This document shows, one piece after another, positions 32,108-40,500 of a DNA stretch of 64,000 nucleotides (position 1 is the stretch's first letter; every line of letters starts with the position of its first letter). Made by a program: the position numbers and the translations under genes. The stretch is from JBFWVR01 sp050246635 (lineage in GTDB: Bacteria; Acidobacteriota; Vicinamibacteria; Vicinamibacterales; UBA2999), in contig JBFWVR010000012.1 in NCBI GenBank assembly GCA_050246635.1, positions 97,693 to 161,692 of the forward strand, read 5' to 3'. Below the pieces are notes generated by a model, which saw only the letters and a list, made by a program, of their open reading frames with translations, ran no database searches and was not told the origin of the DNA.

Positions 32108-32607
32108 GATCGATAGTTCCCGAAGCCGAGCTCCACGCCGAACTCGCCCGAGCGCAGCAGCGCCTGCGCGGCCTGCAGGTCGTCCTTCGACGGCGACGAC
32201 ACACGCACCTGGTCCCCCTGGATCGAGGCCTGCACCTTCTTCAGCTTGGCGTCCTTGATCGCCTTGACGATGTCGCGCGCGGCGTCGGAGGGGATGCCCA
32301 TCTGCATCGAGATGACCTGGCGCACGGTGCCCCCGGATGCCGGTTCGATCTCGCCGCGCTTCATGTTCTTCACGGGCACGCTGCGCCGGACCAGCCGCGT
32401 CTGCAGCACGTCCCACAGCGCCTCGAGCTTGAAGGCATCCTCGGCCGCGAGCGTCAGCGTGTTCGCCTTCTGGTCGAGGTCGATCGCGGCCGACGACCCC
32501 TTGAAGTCGTACCGCTGCGCGATTTCCTTGCGCGCCTGGTTCAGCGCGTTGTCGACCTCCTGCAGGTCGATCTCGGAGGTGACATCGAACGAGTAAACGG
32601 TGGCCAT
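32104..32607 (-). CDS. yajQ: YajQ family nucleotide-binding protein
   Basis: A 167-residue cytosolic protein with the family pattern throughout: YSFDVTSEIDLQEVDNALNQ, IAQRYDFKGSSAAIDL, LQTRLVRRSVPVKNM, IVKAIKDAKLKKVQASIQGD, QVRVSSPSKDDLQ and the terminal ELGFGNYR. YajQ proteins bind nucleic acid or nucleotides; the Xanthomonas member is a cyclic-di-GMP effector. ATG 32607 matches the family start. Convergent with, and overlapping by 4 nt, the NtrC-like gene. Confidence 0.95.
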   Translation of the reverse strand: MATVYSFDVTSEIDLQEVDNALNQARKEIAQRYDFKGSSAAIDLDQKANTLTLAAEDAFKLEALWDVLQTRLVRRSVPVKNMKRGEIEPASGGTVRQVISMQMGIPSDAARDIVKAIKDAKLKKVQASIQGDQVRVSSPSKDDLQAAQALLRSGEFGVELGFGNYRS

Positions 32608-32680
32608 CCGCCTATCGTAGCTCGGGACGAGCCGCGTACGCGCGACGCAAGCCAGCGTCGGCGCGCGCGGTGCGGACAGC

Positions 32681-33091
32681 ATGATGACCGACCCGGAACC
32701 GCCCCTGGTCCTGGTGGTGGATGACTACCCGGACACGCTCGAGATGTATGCGGAGTGCCTCCGCGTCTCGGGCTTCAGGGTGGCAGAGGCCCGGACCGGG
32801 CTCGAGGCCGTGGCCCGGGCCCGCGCCCTGCGGCCCGCCGCCGTCCTGATGGATCTCTCCCTGCCCGGTATCGACGGCTGGGAAGCCACGCGGCAGCTCA
32901 AGTCCGTACCCGGCACGGCGCACATCCCCGTCGTGGCCATCACCGGCCATGCCTCACCCGTGGCGTGGGATCAGGCCCGCGACGCCGGGTGCGCGGCCTT
33001 CGTCCTCAAGCCCGCGTTGCCCGACGACGTGGTGCGTGAAATCCGCCGCGTGCTCGACGGCGCGGCCGCGCCGCGAGGGCCGGATCGCTGA
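32681..33091 (+). CDS. Single-domain response regulator (CheY-like)
   Basis: A 136-residue receiver domain without an output domain. LVVDDYPDTLEMY holds the acidic pair, DLSLPGIDGW the phospho-acceptor Asp, VAITGHAS the switch Thr, and VLKPALPDD the Lys. The short disordered tail is Arg/Pro-rich. It may belong to a phosphorelay whose kinase lies elsewhere. It is divergent from yajQ with 73 nt between the starts, and is not in an evident operon. Confidence 0.92.
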   Translation: MMTDPEPPLVLVVDDYPDTLEMYAECLRVSGFRVAEARTGLEAVARARALRPAAVLMDLSLPGIDGWEATRQLKSVPGTAHIPVVAITGHASPVAWDQARDAGCAAFVLKPALPDDVVREIRRVLDGAAAPRGPDR

Positions 33092-33208
33092 GCGCGGACC
33101 CGTCACGCGTATGACGCACTGAGGCCCGGCGTCCACGCCGCGGCGGTGCGAGACTGGTGAGACGTCCCGGCGCGCGCCTGCGCGCACGGGCGCGGAAGGT
33201 ACCCATCC

Positions 33209-33604
33209 ATGACCGGACCGATTCCTGCCAGCTGGGCGGCGTGGCTGCTCAGCCTCCTTCGTATCGCCGCCGCGTTCTCCTTCATCACGCACGGCACGCA
33301 GAAGCTCTTCGCCATGCCGATCGCGCAGCCGCGCGACCCGGTCGCGCTGTTCTCCCTCTTCGGCCTGGCGGGCACGATCGAGGTGGTCGGCGGCACGCTG
33401 CTCCTGCTCGGCCTGTTCACGCGGCCGGTGGCGTTCCTGCTCTCGGGGCAGATGGCCGTGGCCTATTTCATGTCGCACGCGCCGCGCGCGTTCTTCCCCG
33501 TGCTCAACGGGGGCGAGCCGGCGATGCTGTACTGCTTCCTGTTCCTCTACCTCGCCGCCGCGGGCGGCGGCACGCTGTCGCTGGATCGGCTCCGCACCCG
33601 CTGA
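33209..33604 (+). CDS. DoxX family membrane protein
   Basis: A 131-residue protein with four membrane segments. Family words: LLRIAAAFSFITHGTQKLF, GTIEVVGGTLLLLGLFTRPV and GQMAVAYFMSHAP, plus an acidic GGEPAMLYCFLFL segment. DoxX proteins are small inner-membrane proteins, some part of respiratory or oxidative-stress complexes; no partner is adjacent. ATG 33209 has GGAAGG upstream. The 190-nt spacer after it contains nothing I recognise. Confidence 0.92.
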   Translation: MTGPIPASWAAWLLSLLRIAAAFSFITHGTQKLFAMPIAQPRDPVALFSLFGLAGTIEVVGGTLLLLGLFTRPVAFLLSGQMAVAYFMSHAPRAFFPVLNGGEPAMLYCFLFLYLAAAGGGTLSLDRLRTR

Positions 33605-33784
33605 CCCGCGTCGGAGGCCGTGCCGGTGGCGCCGTGCGCGATGCCGGGGTTGCACACGACCCCGGGGGGCGGGACTCGAGGGGCGTGTATGCCCGAACGC
33701 AGCGCCGGCCGCTCCGTGGTCGCGGCCGATGTCCCGCCGGGCAGGACCACCCCAGGCAGTGCTGAATCGGCGCAGGCACTCCAC

Positions 33785-33790
33785 TAGAAT
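33785..33790 (+). promoter_or_regulatory. Candidate -10 box for a leaderless start
   Basis: TAGAAT ends 6 nt before GTG 33797, so the transcript could begin at the start codon. GAAGG between the two might instead act as a weak Shine-Dalgarno. No clear -35 box. Confidence 0.35.
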
Positions 33791-33796
33791 GAAGGC

Positions 33797-34777
33797 GTGA
33801 GCTCCGGCGATCAGGTGCGCATCGGCATCTCGCGCTGCCTCCTCGGCGACGAGGTGCGCTGGGACGGCGGGCACAAGCGGGACCGTTTCCTCGTCGAGAC
33901 CTTCGGTCACTACGTGGAGTGGGTTCCCGTCTGTCCCGAGGTCGAGTCGGGCCTCCCGGTCCCGCGTGAGACGATGCGGCTGGAGGCGTCCCCCGAGGGG
34001 GGCACGACGGTCAACGGCCGCCTCGTGCGGCTGGTGTTTCCGAAGAGTGGCGGCGACTGGACCGACGAGATGGCCGGGTGGGCCGGCGCCCGGGTGCGCG
34101 CGCTCGCGCGTGACGACCTCGACGGCTTCATCCTGAAGAGCAACTCGCCGAGCTGCGGCATGGAACGCGTCCGGATTTACCAGCCCGGCCGGCCGGCCGA
34201 GAAGAAGGGCCGCGGCGTGTTCGCCGAGGCCCTGATGTCGCAGCTGCCGCACCTGCCGGTCGAGGAGGAAGGCCGGCTCAGCGACCCGCGGCTCCGCGAG
34301 AACTTCATCGAGCGGGTGTTCGCCTACCGGCGGCTGAAAGCCCTGTTCGCCGGACGCTGGGGCGTGGGCGACCTCGTGCGATTCCACACCGCCCACAAGC
34401 TGACGCTGCTCGCGCACAAGCCGGCCGCCTACCGCGCGCTGGGCCGCCTCGTGGCCGAGGCGAAGGGCACGCCACGGGAGCAGTTGCGCACGCAGTACGT
34501 CGAGGGCTTCATGACCGCGATGGCCGCGCCGGCCACGCCGGCCAAGCACGCCAACGTCCTGCAGCACATGCTCGGCCACCTGCGCGGCCGCCTCGACGCC
34601 GAGGACCGCGCCGAGGTGCTCGAGCTCATCGAGGACCACCGGCGGGGGCTGGTGCCGCTCATCGTGCCGGTCACGCTGCTGCGCCATCACGTGCGCCGCC
34701 TCGGCGTGGCCTACCTCGAGGGGCAGACCTACCTGGACCCGCACCCGCGGGAGCTGGCGCTCCGCAATCACGTGTGA
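33797..34777 (+). CDS. DUF523-DUF1722 protein (YbgA-like; TudS-related N-terminal half)
   Basis: A 326-residue two-domain protein. The N-terminal DUF523 half has three conserved Cys: SRCLLGDEVRWDGGHKR, VPVCPEVESGLPVPRE and NSPSCGMERVRIY. DUF523 includes TudS, a [4Fe-4S] thiouracil desulfidase that holds its cluster on three Cys, so such activity is plausible here. The C-terminal half is DUF1722 (LVRFHTAHKLTLLAHKP, HANVLQHMLGHLRG, LLRHHVRRLGVAYLEGQTYL). GTG 33797 is the start. Its stop codon overlaps the fdhD start by 1 nt (TGATG). Confidence 0.9.
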   Translation: MSSGDQVRIGISRCLLGDEVRWDGGHKRDRFLVETFGHYVEWVPVCPEVESGLPVPRETMRLEASPEGGTTVNGRLVRLVFPKSGGDWTDEMAGWAGARVRALARDDLDGFILKSNSPSCGMERVRIYQPGRPAEKKGRGVFAEALMSQLPHLPVEEEGRLSDPRLRENFIERVFAYRRLKALFAGRWGVGDLVRFHTAHKLTLLAHKPAAYRALGRLVAEAKGTPREQLRTQYVEGFMTAMAAPATPAKHANVLQHMLGHLRGRLDAEDRAEVLELIEDHRRGLVPLIVPVTLLRHHVRRLGVAYLEGQTYLDPHPRELALRNHV

Positions 34778-35601
34778 TGTCCGGCTCCCAGACCCACGCG
34801 GTCCGTTGCCTGCGCGTCGGCCCGGCACGCCGCGAGGACGTCGACGACCGCGTGGCGGTCGAGGAGCCCATGGAAGTGCGCGTGAACGGCGCGCCGTTCG
34901 CGGTCATCATGCGCACGCCCGGCGCCGACCGCGACCTCGCCGCCGGTTTCCTGCTGGCCGAGGACGTCGTCCGCGACGCCGCCGAGATCGGCACCATTGC
35001 CTACTGCGAGGACGTGGACGAGGAGGCCGAACGCGCGAACACCCTCGCGGTCACGGTCGTGGGGGAGGCCGTGGACCGGCTCGGCGCCCGGCTCGGCTCG
35101 CGCCGCCAGGTGATGATGACGGCCTCCTGTGGTCTCTGCGGACGCCGGACGATCGAGTCCCTCCGCGCGCGCGTGTCGGAGGTGGGCGGCGACTGGCAGG
35201 TCTCCGCGCGCATGGTGGCCGGGTTCCCGGACGCGTTGCGCGAGACCCAGCGGGTCTTCGCCGCCACCGGCGGCCTGCACGCAGCGGGGCTGTTCGACCT
35301 CGAGGGCCGGCTCGAGCTGGCCGCGGAGGACGTCGGCCGGCACAACGCCGTGGACAAGATCGTCGGCCGGCGGTTGCTCGAGGAGCGGTTGCCGCTGGAG
35401 CGGTCGATCCTGGTCGTGTCCGGCCGTACGTCGTACGAGCTCGTCCAGAAGGCGCTGCTCGCCGGCATCCCCCTGGTTGCCGCCGTGTCGGCACCGTCGA
35501 GCCTGGCGGTGCAACTCGCCGACGCGGCCGGCATCACGCTGCTGGGCTTCGTCCGCGGCGGCGGATGCAACGCCTACACGCACCCACACCGCCTCGGCTG
35601 A
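34777..35601 (+). CDS. fdhD: Formate dehydrogenase accessory sulfurtransferase FdhD
   Basis: A 274-residue protein. The catalytic CxxC is in TASCGLCGRR; EDVGRHNAVDKIVG, VSGRTSYELVQKALLAGIP and GFVRGGGCNAYTH are diagnostic. FdhD carries sulfur from IscS to the molybdenum cofactor of formate dehydrogenase. No formate dehydrogenase gene is in the window; selA at 61-62.6 kb suggests that enzyme may be a selenoprotein. ATG 34777 overlaps the previous stop codon by one base; GTG 34774 is an alternative. Confidence 0.95.
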   Translation: MSGSQTHAVRCLRVGPARREDVDDRVAVEEPMEVRVNGAPFAVIMRTPGADRDLAAGFLLAEDVVRDAAEIGTIAYCEDVDEEAERANTLAVTVVGEAVDRLGARLGSRRQVMMTASCGLCGRRTIESLRARVSEVGGDWQVSARMVAGFPDALRETQRVFAATGGLHAAGLFDLEGRLELAAEDVGRHNAVDKIVGRRLLEERLPLERSILVVSGRTSYELVQKALLAGIPLVAAVSAPSSLAVQLADAAGITLLGFVRGGGCNAYTHPHRLG

Positions 35602-35789
35602 GGTCCGCGGCGGCCCGGCCGGCGACCGGTCCCCGCGACCGTGTACGCGAACGTGTCGTGTCACGCGTAACCCGTCTGTCGGACCCCGCGCAGGAGCAGG
35701 AGGGGCGCCCGCGCGGTACCATAGGCGTTCGGGCGCCGCGGCTGTCGAGCCGGACCGGCGCCGCTCATCCCGGCATTCAGGAGGTTCCC

Positions 35790-36413
35790 GTGAAGCGTTA
35801 CCTGTCGATCGTCGCTCTCGCCCTGATCGCGGCCGTGCCGCTCGTCGCGCAGTCGGCCGAAGGCTGGAAGGTCCGGGCCGACCGCAGCACCAGCGCCTCC
35901 GACCCGGACGGCGCCGGGGAGATCAAGTTCATGGCGATGAACGGCCAGTTCCATGCGGTCAACCCGCAGGCGGCCGTCTACTGGAAACCTGGCAGCACCG
36001 CCATGGGCACCTACACGCTCATGGGCACGTTCACGCTCAACGAGCCGAGCGACCACACCAACTACTACGGGCTGGTGTTCGGCGGGAGCGATCTCGAGGG
36101 CGCGGGCCAGAGCTACACGTACTTCCTCGTCGCGCAGAACGGGACCTACCTGGTCAAGAAGCGCATGGGCGACGACAAGACCGAGAACGTCGTCGGCAAG
36201 ATGCCGAGCGACGCGATCAAGAAGCCCGGTGCGGACGGCAAGTCGACCAATGCGCTCGAGGTGCGGGTCGGCGCCGACACCGTGGAGTACGTCGTCAACG
36301 GGACCGTCGTGGAGACGACCCCGAAGGCGGGCATCTCCACCGACGGCATCTACGGCATCCGCGTGAATCACCACCTGGACGTCAACATCAAGGACTTCGG
36401 CGTCCGGAAGTAG
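35790..36413 (+). CDS. Secreted protein, likely jelly-roll (concanavalin-like) fold
   Basis: A 207-residue protein with a signal peptide (RYLSIVALALIAAVPLVAQS). The rest is beta-rich with the look of a LamG or DUF1080-type jelly roll: GTYTLMGTFTLNEPSDHTNY, YGLVFGGSDLEGAGQSYTYF, NALEVRVGADTVEYVVNGT and ISTDGIYGIRVNHHLDVNIK. The fold assignment is by eye, and no catalytic residues are assigned. GTG 35790 is preceded by AGGAGG at 7 nt. It stands alone after fdhD with a spacer of 188 nt. Confidence 0.78.
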   Translation: MKRYLSIVALALIAAVPLVAQSAEGWKVRADRSTSASDPDGAGEIKFMAMNGQFHAVNPQAAVYWKPGSTAMGTYTLMGTFTLNEPSDHTNYYGLVFGGSDLEGAGQSYTYFLVAQNGTYLVKKRMGDDKTENVVGKMPSDAIKKPGADGKSTNALEVRVGADTVEYVVNGTVVETTPKAGISTDGIYGIRVNHHLDVNIKDFGVRK

Positions 36414-36490
36414 GCGGCATCGAGCGGGCCGGCCGCGGGGCGCGCGCCCCGGCCGGCCCGACGTGTCTCGGTGGCGACCCCAGAGAATGC

Positions 36491-36692
36491 GCACACGGAG
36501 GCACGGAGACACGGAGACTCGAAGGGGCGGTCTCGACCCGCCATCGAAGATTTCAGGCTTGCCATCTCAGATCGCGCCGGGGGGGCTTTGCCTCTGGTCC
36601 AGCCTCAATCGTCAGTCTTCAATTTCGGTCTGCAATCCCAAATCCGAAGTCTGAAATGGCAGCCGCAGGCTCCGTGTCTCCGCGCCTCCGTG
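36491..36692. repeat. Inverted-array module III: (ACGGAGRC)n ... (CTCCGTGT)n
   Basis: This lies in a 308-nt gene-free spacer. The left arm 36491-36520 has tandem ACGGAGGC/ACGGAGAC units of 8 bp. The right arm 36670-36692 is the reverse complement (CTCCGTGTCTCCGCGCCTCC). The spacer between includes an AT-rich AATCTGCAATC-type stretch at about 36605-36655, related to the repeats at 2938 and 5080. The plan matches modules I and II with a different word. Confidence 0.82.
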
Positions 36693-36721
36693 AGGGCACT
36701 TCGTCGCACTCAGCCTGCCCA

Positions 36722-37561
36722 TCAGGCGGGCTGGCAGGTGGGGCACCAGAAGAGGGGTCTCGCGTCGGCGCCGCGCCGTGAAACGGCGATCGGGGTGCCG
36801 CAGCGGCGGCAGGGCCGTCCGGCGCGCCCGTAGACCCAGAGGTCCTCTTCCCGGTTCGCCCGGGACGTCGTCCGCCGCTCGCCGAGGCGCGTGCTGAGCC
36901 GCATCACCTTGCGCGCCGTGACGAGCAACGCGTCGAGGCGGGCGCTGTCGAGGTCCCCGGCCGCCACGTGCGGATCGATGCCGGCGAGGAACAGCACCTC
37001 CGACCGCAGCACGTTGCCGATCCCAGACACGAGCCGCTGATCGAGCAGGGCCTCCGCGATGGGCGTGCTCCCCGCCGAGGTGAGGCGGGTGGCGCCGGCG
37101 GTGGTGTCGAAGGTCTCCCCGAGCACGTCCGGGCCCAGCCGCGCCAGCGGGGCGTGGCGGCCGAGCGCCGACGCCGCGACGAACTCGGCAACCGGCACGT
37201 TGACGGCCAGCGCGGTCCAGGGCGCGGTGTCGATCCGGATGCGCACGGCGGACGCGCGCACGCGCCAGGGCTCGCCCGGCCGGTACAGGTGCCAGGCGCC
37301 GCTCATCCGCATGTGTGTGCGGAGCACGAGCGCGCGTGCGTGGCCCGCGCCATGCGCGGCAGGCGGGTCACTGGCGGAGAGGTGCATCAGCAGATGCTTG
37401 CCGACGGCCGTCACCTGTTCGATCGTGCGTCCGGACACGGGTGCCTGGTCGTCGACGGCGGCCAGCGTCGCGTAGGCGGTCGAGAACCCCAGCACGACCT
37501 GGCCGCCAATCGCCCTTTGCAGTGTCAGGGCGGTGCGGTGGAGCGTGTCCCCTTCAGGCAT
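36722..37561 (-). CDS. Fpg/Nei family DNA glycosylase (endonuclease VIII-like)
   Basis: A 279-residue base-excision repair enzyme. MPEGDTLHRTA supplies the catalytic Pro2-Glu3 and the D-T-L-H pattern of Nei-type proteins. The H2TH region includes LLDQRLVSGIGNVLRSEVLF. The C-terminal zinc finger is CRRCG...CPTC. ATG 37561 overlaps the lhr stop codon by 8 nt (ATGCCTGA), so it is translated after lhr. An lhr-nei pair is also found in mycobacteria, which supports a shared repair role. Confidence 0.93.
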   Translation of the reverse strand: MPEGDTLHRTALTLQRAIGGQVVLGFSTAYATLAAVDDQAPVSGRTIEQVTAVGKHLLMHLSASDPPAAHGAGHARALVLRTHMRMSGAWHLYRPGEPWRVRASAVRIRIDTAPWTALAVNVPVAEFVAASALGRHAPLARLGPDVLGETFDTTAGATRLTSAGSTPIAEALLDQRLVSGIGNVLRSEVLFLAGIDPHVAAGDLDSARLDALLVTARKVMRLSTRLGERRTTSRANREEDLWVYGRAGRPCRRCGTPIAVSRRGADARPLFWCPTCQPA

Positions 37562-40500
37562 CGGTGGCCCGTGGTGTGCGAGTCACACGCAACTGCACGT
37601 GCGCGCCCGTCGGGGTGAAGCCGGCGTCGAGCAGGTAGGCTGCGAGGGGCGAGTCGGCGGCAGGCCCGCCGTTCACCTCCTCGATGAGCCAGCCACGCTG
37701 GCCGTCCGGGGCCTCGCGGCCGAGCCGCGCGAGCTCCGCTGCGAGCGCACGCCCGACGATCGAGCGATCGGGCTCGTCCTCCGGCAGGGCGACGAGCAGC
37801 TGCCGGCGTCCGCGGGCAATCCAGGCGGCGGCCCGGCCGCCGGTGAGCACCACACGCGCGCCCGCCGCCCGGCTGGCACCGCGCGCGGCGGTGCCGGGCC
37901 AGGTGGGCCAGGGCAGCCACGCCCCATAGGGGTTCGCGGGATCGGTCGCAGCCAGCGTGACGGTGTCACGGGACTCGTCGCCGGCCTCGCGGACCCGCAG
38001 GCGATCCACGGCGCCCGGTTCGGCGAACTGGGCCGCGCCCAGGCCGGCGACGAAGTACCCCCGCCGCACCCGCCCCGTGTCCTCGAGCCGCCGCAGGACG
38101 GGGTAGACGACGCTGAAGCCGCCGGGCAGCGACTCGAGCGCCGCGGCCTCGCGCGTGACCACGCCGTGTCGCGCGAGGAGCTGGCGGGCGACGGCGGTGG
38201 CCCAGACGGTCGGCGTCCGCACCTCCGGCCGGGGCACTGCCGACCAGCGGCCCTCGGCTGTCGGCGGGACCAGCCGGCGCGAGCGGAACTGGCCGTGGCC
38301 CGCGCGTCGGCCGCGGGCCGGCGGGCTGATCTGCGCACGCAACGGGTGCAGCGTGTCGTTGGTGACGAGCCCGGCCCAGACCAGGGTCCACAGCGCGTCC
38401 ACGCTGTCCTGCGGGAACCCCCCGCCAGCGGCGTCGTGCAGGGCCGCGAAGAACGACGGGCCGTGGCGGCGCAGGTGATCGAGCATCGCCTGCGCGCGGC
38501 CGTCGAGCGGCTCGGCCTCGCGTGATGGCACCAGCGAGACGAGATGATCGGTCAGGTACAGCGCCACGCGACCGTCGCGATCGCCGAGCGGCTCGAGGCC
38601 GATCCACGTCACCTCGCCCGCCGCCATGAGGGTGTCGATCTGTCCGGGTTCGTACCCGCCGACGCGCGCCGGCAGGATCTCGGTCTCGAGTGCCGAGGCC
38701 GTGAGCGGCGCGCCCTGCAACTGCTCGACGACGTCGAGCAGGGCGTCGAGGCCGGCGCGGGGGGAGCCAATGGCGTGCCATCCCGTCAGGAAGCGCGCGA
38801 ACGCCGGTCCGTCCACCGGTTCGACGTCGCGGCGCAGCCGCGCGAGCGACCGCCGGCGCAGCGTGCGCAGCACCTCGACGTCACACCATTCGCGACCGTG
38901 CCCACCCGGCCGGAACTCGCCCTCGACGACGCGGCCCGTCGAGACGAGCGCCGCGAGGGCCAGCGCCGCGGCGCCGGGAGGGATGCCGAGCCGTCCCGCG
39001 ACCTCCGCCGTCGAGAAGGGGCCATGTGTACGGGCATACCGGCGGACGAGCTCCCCGAGCGGATCGTCGACGGCCTCGAGGAACGCGTCGGGCAACCCGG
39101 GCGGTGGAGGCGTGCCGACACCGTCGCGGTAACGCGCGGCGTCCTCGGCGGCGATGTAGCGGCGTTCGCCGGCGATGGTGACGGGCACGATGCGGCGAGT
39201 GGCCTCGAGCTGGGGCAGCGCCGCGGCGGCGATGCCGTCGACCGCCCTGGCGGCCACTTCGTCCGGCCCGAGGTCCCCGAGGCGCAGCAGCAGGTCGTGC
39301 ACGGCGTCGGCCGATCGCGCGTGCCAGCGGGGATCGAGGTGCTGCAGCTCGCGTTCGGTGCTGTCCACGGCGGCCGGGTCCAGCAGGTCCCGCAACTCGA
39401 CGTCGCCGATGAGCTCCGCCAGCTGCGACTGATCGACCGACAGGGCCTGCGCGCGACGTTCCGCCAGCGGCGCGTCGCCGTCGTAGATGTAGTTGGCGAC
39501 GTAACCGAAGAGCAGCGACGCGGCGAACGGGGACGGCGTGCGCGACTCCGCCGTGGCCACACGCAGCGTGCGCGCGCGCACGTCCTTCAGGACGCCGACG
39601 AGCGCCGGCAGGTCGAAGACGTCGCGCAGGCACTCGCGATAGGCCTCCAGGATGATCGGGAAGGAGCCGTACTTCGCCGCGACGGCCAGCAGGTCGGCGG
39701 CGCGCTTGCGCGTCTGCCAGAGTGGGGCGCGGGCGCCCGCGCGTCGCCGTGGCAGCAGCAGCGCCCGGCCGGCCGCCTCGCGGAACCGCGCCGCGAACAT
39801 CGCCGTGGATCCGAGTTGCCGCAGCACCAGGTGTTCGACCTCACCCGGATCGGGCAGCAGCAGCCCGAAGTCCGGGGCGCGATCCGTCTCGGGGAATCGC
39901 ACGACGAAGCCCTCGTCGCCCCACATGGTCTCGGCGTCGAGGCCGAGCTCGTCACGCACCCGCGCGGCGACCGCCATCGCCCACGGCGCGTGCACGCGGC
40001 CGCCCAACGGTGACACGAGCGCCACGCGCCAGTCGCCGAGCTCGTCGATCGTGCGCTCGATGAGCAGCGTGCGATCGTCCGGCACGGCGCCGGCCGCCTC
40101 GTGCTGGTCGGCGAGGTACTGCAGCAGGTTGGCCGCCGCGCGGTCATCTAGGCCGTGGTCGCGCACCAGGCGGGCGCGGGCGTCCTCGGGTGGCTGGCGC
40201 CGCAGCTCGCGCACGAGGCGCCCGATGGCGCGCCCGAGCTCGATCGGCCGGCCCGCGGCCTCGCCCTTCCAGAACGGCATCTTGCCGGGTTCGCCCGGCG
40301 CGGGCGACACGAGCACGCGATCGTGCGTGATCTGCTCGATGCGCCACGTGCTCGCCCCTAGCAGGAACGTCTCGCCGGGGCGGGCCTCGAAGACCATCTC
40401 CTCGTCGAGCTCGCCGACGCGCGCGCGGTCGCGATCCGCATCCGCGAGGAAGACGCCGTACAGCCCCCGGTCCGGGATGGTGCCGGCATTCGCGATGGCC

